From assembly GCA_035455745.1 (NCBI GenBank), contig DATIEP010000058.1:1-7609 (forward strand): a stretch of DNA of 7,609 bases, read 5' to 3'. The notes beneath the pieces are model-generated. The model was given only the letters and a program-made list of their open reading frames with translations, searched no databases and was not told the DNA's origin. The position numbers and the translations under genes were made by a program. Shown here in pieces: positions 1 through 5,471 of the stretch. Position 1 is the first letter of the stretch; every line of letters begins with the position of its first letter. Source of the DNA: JADGGM01 sp027307005 (lineage in GTDB: Bacteria; Gemmatimonadota; Gemmatimonadetes; Gemmatimonadales; Gemmatimonadaceae).

Positions 1-872
1 TCCCACACGGCGCTCAACGCGGCCACGAACTCCGGCCACGACACGTCGCGCGCCTGGGGCGTCGTCCGCGCAGGGGCTTCGTCGACCACCGACACCATCA
101 CCGCGTGGTCCACCACCTCGTCCTCGGACCGCGGCGGTTCGTGCGCCATCACCGCGGCGCGCGCGTCGTGCGCAGCGCACCCCGAAAGCGCGCCGCTGCA
201 CACGCAGCCGAGCCGCGGCGCCAGGTCGATCAAGGTCCGTCCGCCGTGCGGCGATGATTGGATCGATGCCAGATCGTCGAGATCGACGAGCGTTCGCTCG
301 ATTCCCTCGGACCCGAGCCACTCCGGCGCGGGCACGCCGCCCGGCAGCGAATAGTGCCGACGGCGGTCGCGCACGATTCTGCCCGCCTCGCTCGGCACCG
401 GCCGCTGTGCCCCAGGCACGATGCCGCGTTCGGCCAGCAGCGCAAGGAATTGCGCCGGCGACAGGTGGATGTCGATGCTCGGATGGCCCGCGCCCGGGCA
501 GTCGCCCACGTACGTGATGCGCTGCGCCGTCCGCGACGTCGCGCGAACGTAGAGCGCCGCCGCCACCGGAGGCGATACGAGGCGCACGGCGCTGTCGCCC
601 ACCCGGGTCGCGCCCCGGAGCTGCTCGCGGACTAGCGGACAGATGCACGCCATCGCCGGCCCGCCGCCCCGCGCGGCAAGCTGGTCGAGGCAGCCCACTG
701 CCAGCAGCTCGTCGCCGCACGAGGCAGGAACGACGTCGTCGTAGCCGAATGCGAAGCAGGCGTTGATCAGTTGTGTAGGTGTGGCCGGGAGAGCGGCCAG
801 GCAAGCATCCGCGCCGAGGATGACGACGGACCCGCGGACGCCGCGTTTGGCGTCGTGCGGTGGTGTGGACAT
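1..872 (-). CDS. [FeFe]-hydrogenase-like large-subunit C-terminal domain protein (3' end outside window)
   Basis: The frame is open from an ATG at 870-872 to the window edge: 290 residues visible, no stop. The start is supported by a GGGAG ribosome site (880-884) seven bases upstream, an in-frame stop further up and no alternative start between. The layout follows the catalytic domain of iron-only hydrogenases: a strand at about 15-20, then INACFAFGYDDVVPASCGDELLA (34-56 region), an L1-like motif ACICPLV (75-81), SPP (100-102), an L2-like motif YVGDCPGAG (121-129), DIHLSPAQFLALLAERGI (134-151), a PGGVP turn (177-181), and an L3-like motif LGCVCSGALSGC (221-232). Candidate cluster ligands are C78, C125, C223 and C225. 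No N-terminal ferredoxin domain is present. The usual TSCCP, MPCxxK and CxxGCxxGGG signatures are degraded, so hydrogen catalysis is doubtful; an Fe-S, redox-sensing or Nar1-like role is equally open. It probably shares a transcript with the upstream acyl-CoA dehydrogenase. Family assignment is fairly firm, function unknown. Confidence 0.72.
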   Translation of the reverse strand, partial: MSTPPHDAKRGVRGSVVILGADACLAALPATPTQLINACFAFGYDDVVPASCGDELLAVGCLDQLAARGGGPAMACICPLVREQLRGATRVGDSAVRLVSPPVAAALYVRATSRTAQRITYVGDCPGAGHPSIDIHLSPAQFLALLAERGIVPGAQRPVPSEAGRIVRDRRRHYSLPGGVPAPEWLGSEGIERTLVDLDDLASIQSSPHGGRTLIDLAPRLGCVCSGALSGCAAHDARAAVMAHEPPRSEDEVVDHAVMVSVVDEAPARTTPQARDVSWPEFVAALSAVW

Positions 873-879
873 CGCCGAG

Positions 880-884
880 CTCCC
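880..884 (-). promoter_or_regulatory. Ribosome binding site of the hydrogenase-like gene
   Basis: GGGAG on the minus strand, seven bases before the ATG at 872. It fixes the start of the hydrogenase-like protein, for which no database comparison was available. Confidence 0.6.
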
Positions 885-892
885 GGCCTGAC

Positions 893-937
893 GTGCGTGG
901 TGAATGAAGAACCCTTAATGGGACGACCACCACGCAC
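893..937. repeat. Perfect 10-bp inverted repeat between the two leftward genes
   Basis: GTGCGTGGTG at 893-902 is matched exactly by its reverse complement at 928-937, with a 25-nt spacer that contains a further CCC/GGG pairing (912-914 with 920-922). It begins just after the stop codon of the acyl-CoA dehydrogenase gene (943-945) and ends before the ribosome site of the next gene (880-884). In RNA it would form a stable hairpin. No T-run follows on the minus strand, so a standard intrinsic terminator is unlikely. A processing or mRNA-stabilising hairpin, or a protein-binding operator, are alternatives. Confidence 0.6.
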
Positions 938-942
938 AGCCG

Positions 943-2652
943 TTACGGCACGAGCGGCCAGTCTGCATCCAGTCCGAGTCGTTTCGACGCGGCGTGATGT
1001 GCGTCGCCGGTGTCGAGCGCGGGGATGAGCTCGCGCCCCGACCATCGGCGCGCGGCGTCGGCCAGGTGCGCCGCGACGGGCAGCGACCGGCTGCGATGCG
1101 CATGCGCGATGAGCAGCGCACCGGCCGTGACGCGCGCGATGGCAAAGGCGAACCGACGGGCAGCGGCCTCCCGATCGGCCGGTGCGCCGTCGGCAAGCCG
1201 CCGCGAGATCTGCACCAGCTCTCGCGCCGCACCGCGCACGCGCGATGCGGCGTCCGCGAGATCCTCCGACTGCGCGGCGTCGAGTTGGCGGTTCACGTGC
1301 GCGCACAGCTCATCGATGACGCCGGCGTCCGCATCGATGGCGCGCCAGACGTCGAGACTCAGGACGTTGGTGGTGCCCTCCCAGATGGAGAGCACCTGTG
1401 CATCGCGGAGCAGTCGCGGCAGTCCGGTGTCCTCGATGTACCCGGCGCCGCCGAACGCTTCGACGGCTTCGCTGGCCACCGCCACGGCCTGCTTGCCGGT
1501 GTACAGCTTGGCAACGGGCGTCAGCAGCCGCAGGAGCCGCGCGTCGGCGTCGCTCGCCTCGCCCAACTCAGTTAGGCCGAGCAGCTCCACGACGTGGAAC
1601 GCGAGCAGGAAGCAGCCGGCGAGTTCCACCTGCATGCCGGCCAGTGTGTCCACGTGCAGCGGGTGCTCGCTCAGCGGCCGCCCGAACGCGACGCGCCGCC
1701 GCGCGTAGTCCCGCGCCAGCGCGATGGCGCGACGCATCCCGGCCACCGACGCCATCGCGTTGTACCCGCGCGTGATCGTCAGCACCGTCGCGATCTTGCG
1801 CACGCCGTGCCCTTCCCCGCCCACCACCCACGCCGGCGTGCCGTCCAATTCGACCTCGGCCGTCGGCAGCGCGCGCGTGCCTAACTTGTCCTTGAGACGC
1901 AGCACGCGCATGTCGCGCGGCCGGCCGGCCTCGTCGCGCAACTCCAGGTAGAACAAGCTCAGGCCCCGGCTCCCGGCGTCGGCGCCCTCGAGACGCGCGA
2001 GCGTCAGCGCCATCTGCGATGTCGTCGCCGACGTGAACCACTTGGTGCCGAACAACCGGTGCTGCGCACCATCGCGCTTCGCGATGGTGGATGTGCCGGA
2101 CACATCGGACCCGCCCGTCCGCTCCGTCATCCATTGTCCCGCGGTCCAGAATTCGGCGGGGTCGCGCGAGATGAGATGCCGGTAGGCAGCCCGCTGCCGT
2201 TCGTCGGCGGCGAGGAGCTCGAGGCATCGCGCAGCGCCGTCGCTCATCGCCAACGGACACGAGTACGTCGCGGACGACGGCGAGAAGAGATACAATCGCG
2301 CGAATTGATCCACGCGCGAGAAGGGACCGTAGGCGCGCTCGTACCCGCGCGCCACCAGTCCCTCGACGGCCGAGATGCGCTCGAGGGCGCGCCAGGCACT
2401 GCTCGTCTCGATCCGGTCGATGCGCGAGCCCCACGCATCGTACGAGCGGAGCCGCGGCGGCTCCGCCTCGGCTTGCTCCGCCAAGGCGAGCCATTCGGCC
2501 GCCGCGCGGCCGCCTAACGCGAGCAGCTCCGGCTCGATCTCGGCCAACACCGCCGGCGGCGCCGCGCTGCGCAGGTACGAGCGAAGCAGCACGTCGTCGC
2601 GATATTGGTTGGCCAGCACGGGCGGCGTTTGGTGAAATCCGCTCATAGGCAT
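943..2652 (-). CDS. Acyl-CoA dehydrogenase family protein, AidB-like
   Basis: A 569-residue flavoprotein of the acyl-CoA dehydrogenase superfamily, resembling the AidB / ACDH-11 branch (E. coli AidB is about 540 residues) more than short-chain enzymes of about 380. Seen in order: a helical N-terminal domain (about 10-170); WMTERTGGSDV (174-184) and KWFTSA (204-209), which in the family contact FAD; RLKDKLGTR (252-260); GGEGHGVRKI (278-287); a C-terminal helical domain with FGGAGYIEDTGLPRLLRD (400-417); and IWEGTTN (423-429), whose Glu sits at the usual catalytic-base position. A further 120-residue helical tail follows, as in AidB. The reaction would be alpha-beta dehydrogenation of an acyl-CoA; AidB itself is tied to alkylation protection and its substrate is uncertain, so no symbol is given. 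Start: ATG at 2650-2652 has GAGAGG four bases upstream; a second in-frame ATG at 2644-2646 has the same site ten bases upstream and is a fair alternative (567 residues). The stop is TAA. The leftward neighbour is the hydrogenase-like gene. Confidence 0.9.
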   Translation of the reverse strand: MPMSGFHQTPPVLANQYRDDVLLRSYLRSAAPPAVLAEIEPELLALGGRAAAEWLALAEQAEAEPPRLRSYDAWGSRIDRIETSSAWRALERISAVEGLVARGYERAYGPFSRVDQFARLYLFSPSSATYSCPLAMSDGAARCLELLAADERQRAAYRHLISRDPAEFWTAGQWMTERTGGSDVSGTSTIAKRDGAQHRLFGTKWFTSATTSQMALTLARLEGADAGSRGLSLFYLELRDEAGRPRDMRVLRLKDKLGTRALPTAEVELDGTPAWVVGGEGHGVRKIATVLTITRGYNAMASVAGMRRAIALARDYARRRVAFGRPLSEHPLHVDTLAGMQVELAGCFLLAFHVVELLGLTELGEASDADARLLRLLTPVAKLYTGKQAVAVASEAVEAFGGAGYIEDTGLPRLLRDAQVLSIWEGTTNVLSLDVWRAIDADAGVIDELCAHVNRQLDAAQSEDLADAASRVRGAARELVQISRRLADGAPADREAAARRFAFAIARVTAGALLIAHAHRSRSLPVAAHLADAARRWSGRELIPALDTGDAHHAASKRLGLDADWPLVP

Positions 2653-2780
2653 TCCGCCTCTCAAATGAGTGGCCTCGGTGGCATTTGTCCACGCGCGGTA
2701 GCGTCTATCAGGCGTGCGGTAGAGGTACAGTTTGGTCCGGTACCCCGATGAGCCTCGTTGCAGGCCGGAGGGGCAGAGGG

Positions 2781-2904
2781 CTACGCTCATGAAGACGCGG
2801 ACAAAGCAGGACACAACGGACACGACACGAGCAACACCAAGCGGTGATTTTTTGTCAGTGCTTTGTCCGTTGTGTCCTGCGTGTCCGCGTCTTCATGAAC
2901 GTAG
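2781..2904. repeat. Long inverted-repeat element with 9-nt GTCC periodicity
   Basis: Outer arms 2781-2802 and 2883-2904 are complementary with one mismatch (2786 against 2899). Inner arms 2807-2822 and 2864-2879 are perfectly complementary over 16 bp. The arms are separated by an asymmetric bulge (AAAG at 2803-2806 against CGT at 2880-2882), and the loop is 41 nt (2823-2863). In the right arm GTCC recurs at 2865, 2874 and 2883, exactly 9 nt apart; the left arm carries the complementary GGAC at 2799, 2809 and 2818. Similar GTGTCC/TTGTGTCC-type intergenic repeats are, from memory, scattered through several GC-rich environmental phyla. No abutting target-site duplication is visible. It could be a non-autonomous repeat or a transcript-ending or -stabilising hairpin. 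It lies in the leader side of the leftward gene. Confidence 0.8.
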
Positions 2905-2962
2905 ATGCAAGCCATGAGGGAACGGCGCCCCAAACTGAACCGGCACCAGGAGTGCTCCGCGC

Positions 2963-2991
2963 TTGACACGCGGCGACCCGCGCCGTACGTT
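2963..2991 (+). promoter_or_regulatory. Sigma-70-type promoter
   Basis: TTGACA (2963-2968, perfect -35) is followed by a 17-bp spacer and TACGTT (2986-2991, matching TATAAT at positions 1, 2 and 6). Transcription would begin near 2998. The region just downstream turns AT-rich and runs into an intrinsic terminator at 3067-3097. It is the best promoter in the window and the only strong candidate for transcribing either a small RNA or the leader of the aminotransferase-panB-thrC-thrB operon. A much weaker alternative further down is TTGCGT-17-GATGCT (3120-3148). Confidence 0.6.
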
Positions 2992-2997
2992 GCCCAC

Positions 2998-3097
2998 AGA
3001 CAATTGTAGGCCGTGGTGATTTGCCCGCATATTGCAGCCACGTTAAACAACTGCTAAAAAGCGACCTCCCGGGCACGTCGCTCGGGATTTTCGTTTT
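2998..3097 (+). ncRNA. Candidate small RNA or terminated leader transcript
   Basis: It is defined by the promoter at 2963-2991 and the terminator ending near 3097, giving a transcript of about 100 nt. It contains a hairpin CGTGG/CCACG (3012-3016 with 3038-3042), an A-rich single-stranded stretch around 3043-3059, then the terminator stem. There is no credible coding frame with a ribosome site. It matches none of the common RNA families I can recognise by eye (not tRNA, 4.5S, tmRNA or RNase P). It may instead be the prematurely ended form of the operon leader. Ends are inferred; expression is unknown. Confidence 0.35.
3060..3097 (+). terminator. Intrinsic terminator, probably bidirectional
   Basis: On the plus strand TCCCGGGC (3067-3074) pairs with GCTCGGGA (3080-3087) over 8 bp including one G-U pair, around a 5-nt loop, followed by TTTT-CG-TTTT (3088-3097). 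An overlapping alternative stem AGCGAC/GTCGCT (3060-3065 with 3077-3082) excludes the first. Read on the minus strand this second stem is followed by a T-run (A-run at 3056-3060 on the plus strand), so the site can stop transcription from both sides. Confidence 0.65.
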
Positions 3098-3215
3098 CTA
3101 CAGGTCGTCTTCGCGCACTTTGCGTGCGAGGCAGTTGCTTTCGATGCTGGCTCACGTTCCCGGGCTCGGGGCAGGATGCGCCGAGACCGCCACGATGCGG
3201 ACCAACCCCATGGCC

Positions 3216-3231
3216 GGCGCTTTCGAGCGTC
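3216..3231 (+). other. UUCG-loop hairpin in the operon leader
   Basis: GGCGCT (3216-3221) and AGCGTC (3226-3231) form six pairs, one of them G-U, closing a TTCG tetraloop. It belongs to a run of potential stems in 3098-3285 that also includes CGCAC/GTGCG (near 3113-3127) and GTTCGC/GCGAAC (3241-3246 with 3267-3272). Its GAGCG (loop G plus 3' arm, 3225-3229) could alternatively pair with CGCTC (3288-3292) in the left arm of the terminator that follows, a possible switch. Confidence 0.35.
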
Positions 3232-3285
3232 CCGGGAGTCGTTCGCGTATCGCGTAGTCCCACACTGCGAACACGTCGTCTCCGG

Positions 3286-3309
3286 GCCGCTCAGTCGAGC
3301 GGCTTTTTT
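3286..3309 (+). terminator. Strong intrinsic terminator just upstream of the operon (attenuator candidate)
   Basis: GCCGCTC (3286-3292) and GAGCGGC (3297-3303) form a perfect 7-bp stem with a 4-nt loop AGTC, directly followed by six T (3304-3309). Only 31 bp separate it from the aminotransferase start codon, and those bases hold no -35/-10 pair. Transcripts reaching the operon should therefore read through this terminator, which makes it a candidate attenuator rather than the end of an unrelated unit. Confidence 0.75.
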
Positions 3310-3340
3310 GTTGCCTAACGCATGGGTCGCGAGGACCGCC

Positions 3341-4573
3341 ATGAGTGCAACCAGGATTGCGGATCTGCATCACGCTGAGCGGAGTGCCGGCGTATCGGCC
3401 ACCGAGCGCGTGCGCGCCCTCGGCACCGAAACCGCGTTCGCGGTGGCGGCCGCCGCGCGCCGCGTCCAGGCATCCGGCCGCGACGTCGCGCTGCTGCACA
3501 TCGGCGAGCCCGGCATTCCGACGCCGCCGCACATCGTCGAAGCGGGGATCCGCGCGCTGCGCGACGGGCTCACCGGATACGTTGCGCCCGTGGGCATCCC
3601 GGAGCTGCGCGGCGCGATCGCCGACGCGGTTGGCGCGCGCGGCGTGCCGTGCGCGGCCGAGAACGTGGTGGTCACGTCGGGCGCCAAGCCGCTGATGCTG
3701 TACACCCTGCTCGCACTCGTCGACGCCGGAGACGAGGTGCTGGTGCCGGACCCGGGCTTCCCCATCTACGAGTCGGTCGCGCGGTTAGGCGGCGCGCGGC
3801 CGGTACCGTACCGCGTGCAACCCGGGCCCGACGGCATCGACGTGTCCGAGCTCGCCGCGGTCATCGGACCGCGCACGCGGCTCCTCGTGCTCAATGCGCC
3901 GCACAACCCCACGGGCGCGCTCATCTCGCCGTCGTCGCTCGACGCCATCGCCGAGCTCGTGCTCGAGCACGATCTGGTCGTGCTGTCCGACGAAGTGTAC
4001 GGCCGACTCGTATTTTCGGGCCGGCACGAGAGTATCGCATCGCGGCCCGGCCTCGCCGGCCGCACGGTGCTCGTGGACAGTTTCTCCAAGACGTACGCGA
4101 TGACCGGGTGGCGGTTAGGCTTCGCGGTGATGCCGGCGCCGTTGGTCGAGCACGTCGCGACGCTCATCATCAACAACACGTCGTGCGCGCCGCCGTTCGT
4201 GCAGCACGCGGGCATCGCGGCGCTCACGCGCTCGCAGCAGTGCGTCGAGGATCTCGTCGCACGTCTGCGCGGAACGCGCGACGCGCTCGTGCGCGGCCTC
4301 GGCGGCATCGATGGGGTGCGCGTCACCGAACCCGTCGCCGCGTTCTACGCGTTCCCCGACGTCTCGCCCTTGCTCGAGCGCTCGGGGCTTTCGGTGGACG
4401 AGGCCGCGGCTGTGCTGCTCGAGCGGCACGGCGTGGCGGCGCTCGCCGGCACGGGGTTCGGTGCCGGCGGCGACCGGCATCTCCGACTTTCGTACGCGAC
4501 GGCGCCCGAACGCATCGAGACAGCCGTGGTCCGCATCCGCGCGTGGGCCGCGGATCTCTCTTCGCTCTCTTGA
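3341..4573 (+). CDS. Class I pyridoxal-phosphate aminotransferase, aspartate-aminotransferase-like
   Basis: A 410-residue fold-type I enzyme, close to the usual 385-400 with a short N-terminal extension. Visible: GEPGIPTP (55-62), a variant of GEPDFDTP; GLTGYVAPVGIPELR (76-90); NAPHNPTG (185-192); SDEVY (216-220), where the Asp contacts the PLP ring nitrogen; SFSKTYAMTGWRLGF (247-261) with the Schiff-base lysine K250; and HLRLSYA (380-386), whose R382 should bind the substrate alpha-carboxylate. K116 in TSGAKP aligns with the lysine that recognises acidic substrates in Thermus aspartate aminotransferase, which favours aspartate/2-oxoglutarate. Valine, alanine or prephenate remain possible, and beside panB a valine/2-ketoisovalerate activity would also make sense. 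The start is ATG at 3341 with GAGGA (3331-3335) five bases upstream; extending the frame to 3176 would translate the terminator hairpin and adds nothing family-like. It is the first gene of a four-gene operon. Contains two TTA-GGC codon pairs. Confidence 0.9.
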   Translation: MSATRIADLHHAERSAGVSATERVRALGTETAFAVAAAARRVQASGRDVALLHIGEPGIPTPPHIVEAGIRALRDGLTGYVAPVGIPELRGAIADAVGARGVPCAAENVVVTSGAKPLMLYTLLALVDAGDEVLVPDPGFPIYESVARLGGARPVPYRVQPGPDGIDVSELAAVIGPRTRLLVLNAPHNPTGALISPSSLDAIAELVLEHDLVVLSDEVYGRLVFSGRHESIASRPGLAGRTVLVDSFSKTYAMTGWRLGFAVMPAPLVEHVATLIINNTSCAPPFVQHAGIAALTRSQQCVEDLVARLRGTRDALVRGLGGIDGVRVTEPVAAFYAFPDVSPLLERSGLSVDEAAAVLLERHGVAALAGTGFGAGGDRHLRLSYATAPERIETAVVRIRAWAADLSSLS

Positions 4574-4580
4574 GGCTCCC

Positions 4581-5471
4581 ATGGGCGACACCAAGGTGAC
4601 CCTGGCGACGCTCGCCGCGCTCAAAGCGCGCGGCGAGAAGGCGGTGTTCATCACCGCATACGACTATCCGACGGCGACGTTCGTCGACCGCGCCGGCGTC
4701 GACATGATTCTCGTGGGCGACTCGGCCGCCATGACGATGCTCGGCATGCCGAACACGTTAGGCGTGGGCATGGACGAGATGCTGGTGTTCGTGCGCGCGG
4801 TGTGCCGCGGCGCGCGGCGCGCCTTCGTCGTCGGCGACCTGCCGTTCCTGTCGTATCAACCGTCAGACGAGACCGCCGTCCGCAGCGCCGGCGCGTTCGT
4901 TGCCGCGGGGTGCGACGCCGTGAAATGCGAAGGCGGCCGCCGCGTCGTGTCGCGGGTGCGCGCCATGACCGATGCCGGGATTGCCGTGATGGGGCACCTC
5001 GGCCTCACGCCGCAGAGCCTCGCCCAACTGGGCGGCTATCGCGTGCAGGGCAAGACGCTCGAGGCCGTCCAGCGCATCGCCGACGACGCGGCGGCGCTCG
5101 AGGACGCCGGTGCGTTCGCAGTCCTCCTCGAGGCGATGCCCGCCGAAGCGGCGGCGCTCGTCGCCGACCGGCTCGGCATTCTCGTGTACGGCATCGGCGC
5201 CGGACCGCACGTCGACGGTCAGTTAGTCATCTCCCACGACATCTTCGGCAATTTCGTGGGCGAGATCCGGCCGCGCTTCGTCAAGCGCTACGCCGAAGTC
5301 GGCCGCGATCTCGAGCGCGCGGCGCGCGACTACGCGTCGGACGTGCGCGCCGGACGGTTTCCGGCCGAGGAACACTGCTACGCCATCGCGCCCGACTGTG
5401 AAGCGGAGATCCGCGCCGCACGGCGCACGCCGTCGCCGGTCGAGCTTCCCTTTGCCCGAGCCCTGCCATGA
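4581..5471 (+). CDS. panB: 3-methyl-2-oxobutanoate hydroxymethyltransferase
   Basis: First committed step of pantothenate synthesis: 2-ketoisovalerate plus methylene-tetrahydrofolate gives ketopantoate, in the cytoplasm. It has 296 residues (E. coli 264), a TIM-barrel. Motifs in order: TAYDYPTA (25-32); VGDSAAMTMLG (45-55), with the Mg-binding D47; DLPFLSYQ (86-93), with the second metal Asp; AVKCEGG (113-119); GHLGLTPQS (138-146); LLEAMP (182-187), with the likely catalytic E184; and YGIGAGPHVDGQLVISHDIFG (203-223). All key residues appear present. The C-terminal 35 residues run beyond the E. coli length. The ATG lies 7 bp after the aminotransferase stop, and its ribosome site GAGG (4572-4575) overlaps that TGA, so translation is probably coupled. 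Its own stop overlaps the thrC start. Confidence 0.96.
   Translation: MGDTKVTLATLAALKARGEKAVFITAYDYPTATFVDRAGVDMILVGDSAAMTMLGMPNTLGVGMDEMLVFVRAVCRGARRAFVVGDLPFLSYQPSDETAVRSAGAFVAAGCDAVKCEGGRRVVSRVRAMTDAGIAVMGHLGLTPQSLAQLGGYRVQGKTLEAVQRIADDAAALEDAGAFAVLLEAMPAEAAALVADRLGILVYGIGAGPHVDGQLVISHDIFGNFVGEIRPRFVKRYAEVGRDLERAARDYASDVRAGRFPAEEHCYAIAPDCEAEIRAARRTPSPVELPFARALP

Larger units (their letters stand above)
2653..3340. other. 688-bp divergent intergenic region rich in signals
   Basis: It separates the leftward acyl-CoA dehydrogenase gene from the rightward aminotransferase operon. No credible protein gene was found on either strand; open frames here are short, run through the hairpins and look like no known family. 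From left to right: 2653-2780 has no clear element, and no convincing promoter was found for the leftward gene; 2781-2904 is an inverted-repeat element; 2963-2991 is a strong rightward promoter; 2998-3097 is an AT-rich transcript candidate with a terminator; 3098-3285 has several hairpins; 3286-3309 is a second terminator; 3331-3335 is the ribosome site of the aminotransferase gene. Base composition in 2995-3060 is clearly more AT-rich than the flanking genes. Confidence 0.8.

Noticed and set aside
258..635. Plus-strand open frame of 125 codons inside the hydrogenase-like gene
   Set aside because: Arg/Ala-rich translation typical of the opposite strand of a GC-rich gene; the minus-strand frame carries recognisable motifs.
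1568..2692. Second minus-strand frame of 374 codons over the acyl-CoA dehydrogenase gene
   Set aside because: Arg-rich shifted frame without family motifs; the true frame covers the same bases with the full set of motifs.
2653..2823. N-terminal extension of the acyl-CoA dehydrogenase to 2823
   Set aside because: It would translate the inverted-repeat element, has no family resemblance, and a ribosome site supports the start near 2650.
2835..2853. CACC/GGTG hairpin followed by six T inside the loop of the inverted repeat, as a terminator
   Set aside because: The stem is only 4 bp and the loop lies inside a much stronger long-range pairing.
3003..3008. TACAAT on the minus strand as a -10 box for the leftward gene
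   Set aside because: No acceptable -35 at 16-18 bp; it would also imply a leader of about 340 nt through the palindrome.
3021..3257. 78-codon plus-strand frame as a leader peptide
   Set aside because: No clear ribosome site, crosses the first terminator, and has no run of threonine or isoleucine codons.
3231..3285. Possible tRNA, judged from compact stems in the leader
   Set aside because: No T-loop consensus, anticodon arm or acceptor stem could be assembled on either strand.
3176..3340. Upstream extension of the aminotransferase to 3176
   Set aside because: It runs through the terminator hairpin and T-run; a good ribosome site precedes the ATG at 3341.
3043..3342. 99-codon minus-strand frame in the intergenic region
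   Set aside because: Basic, low-complexity translation crossing both terminator stems; no family resemblance.
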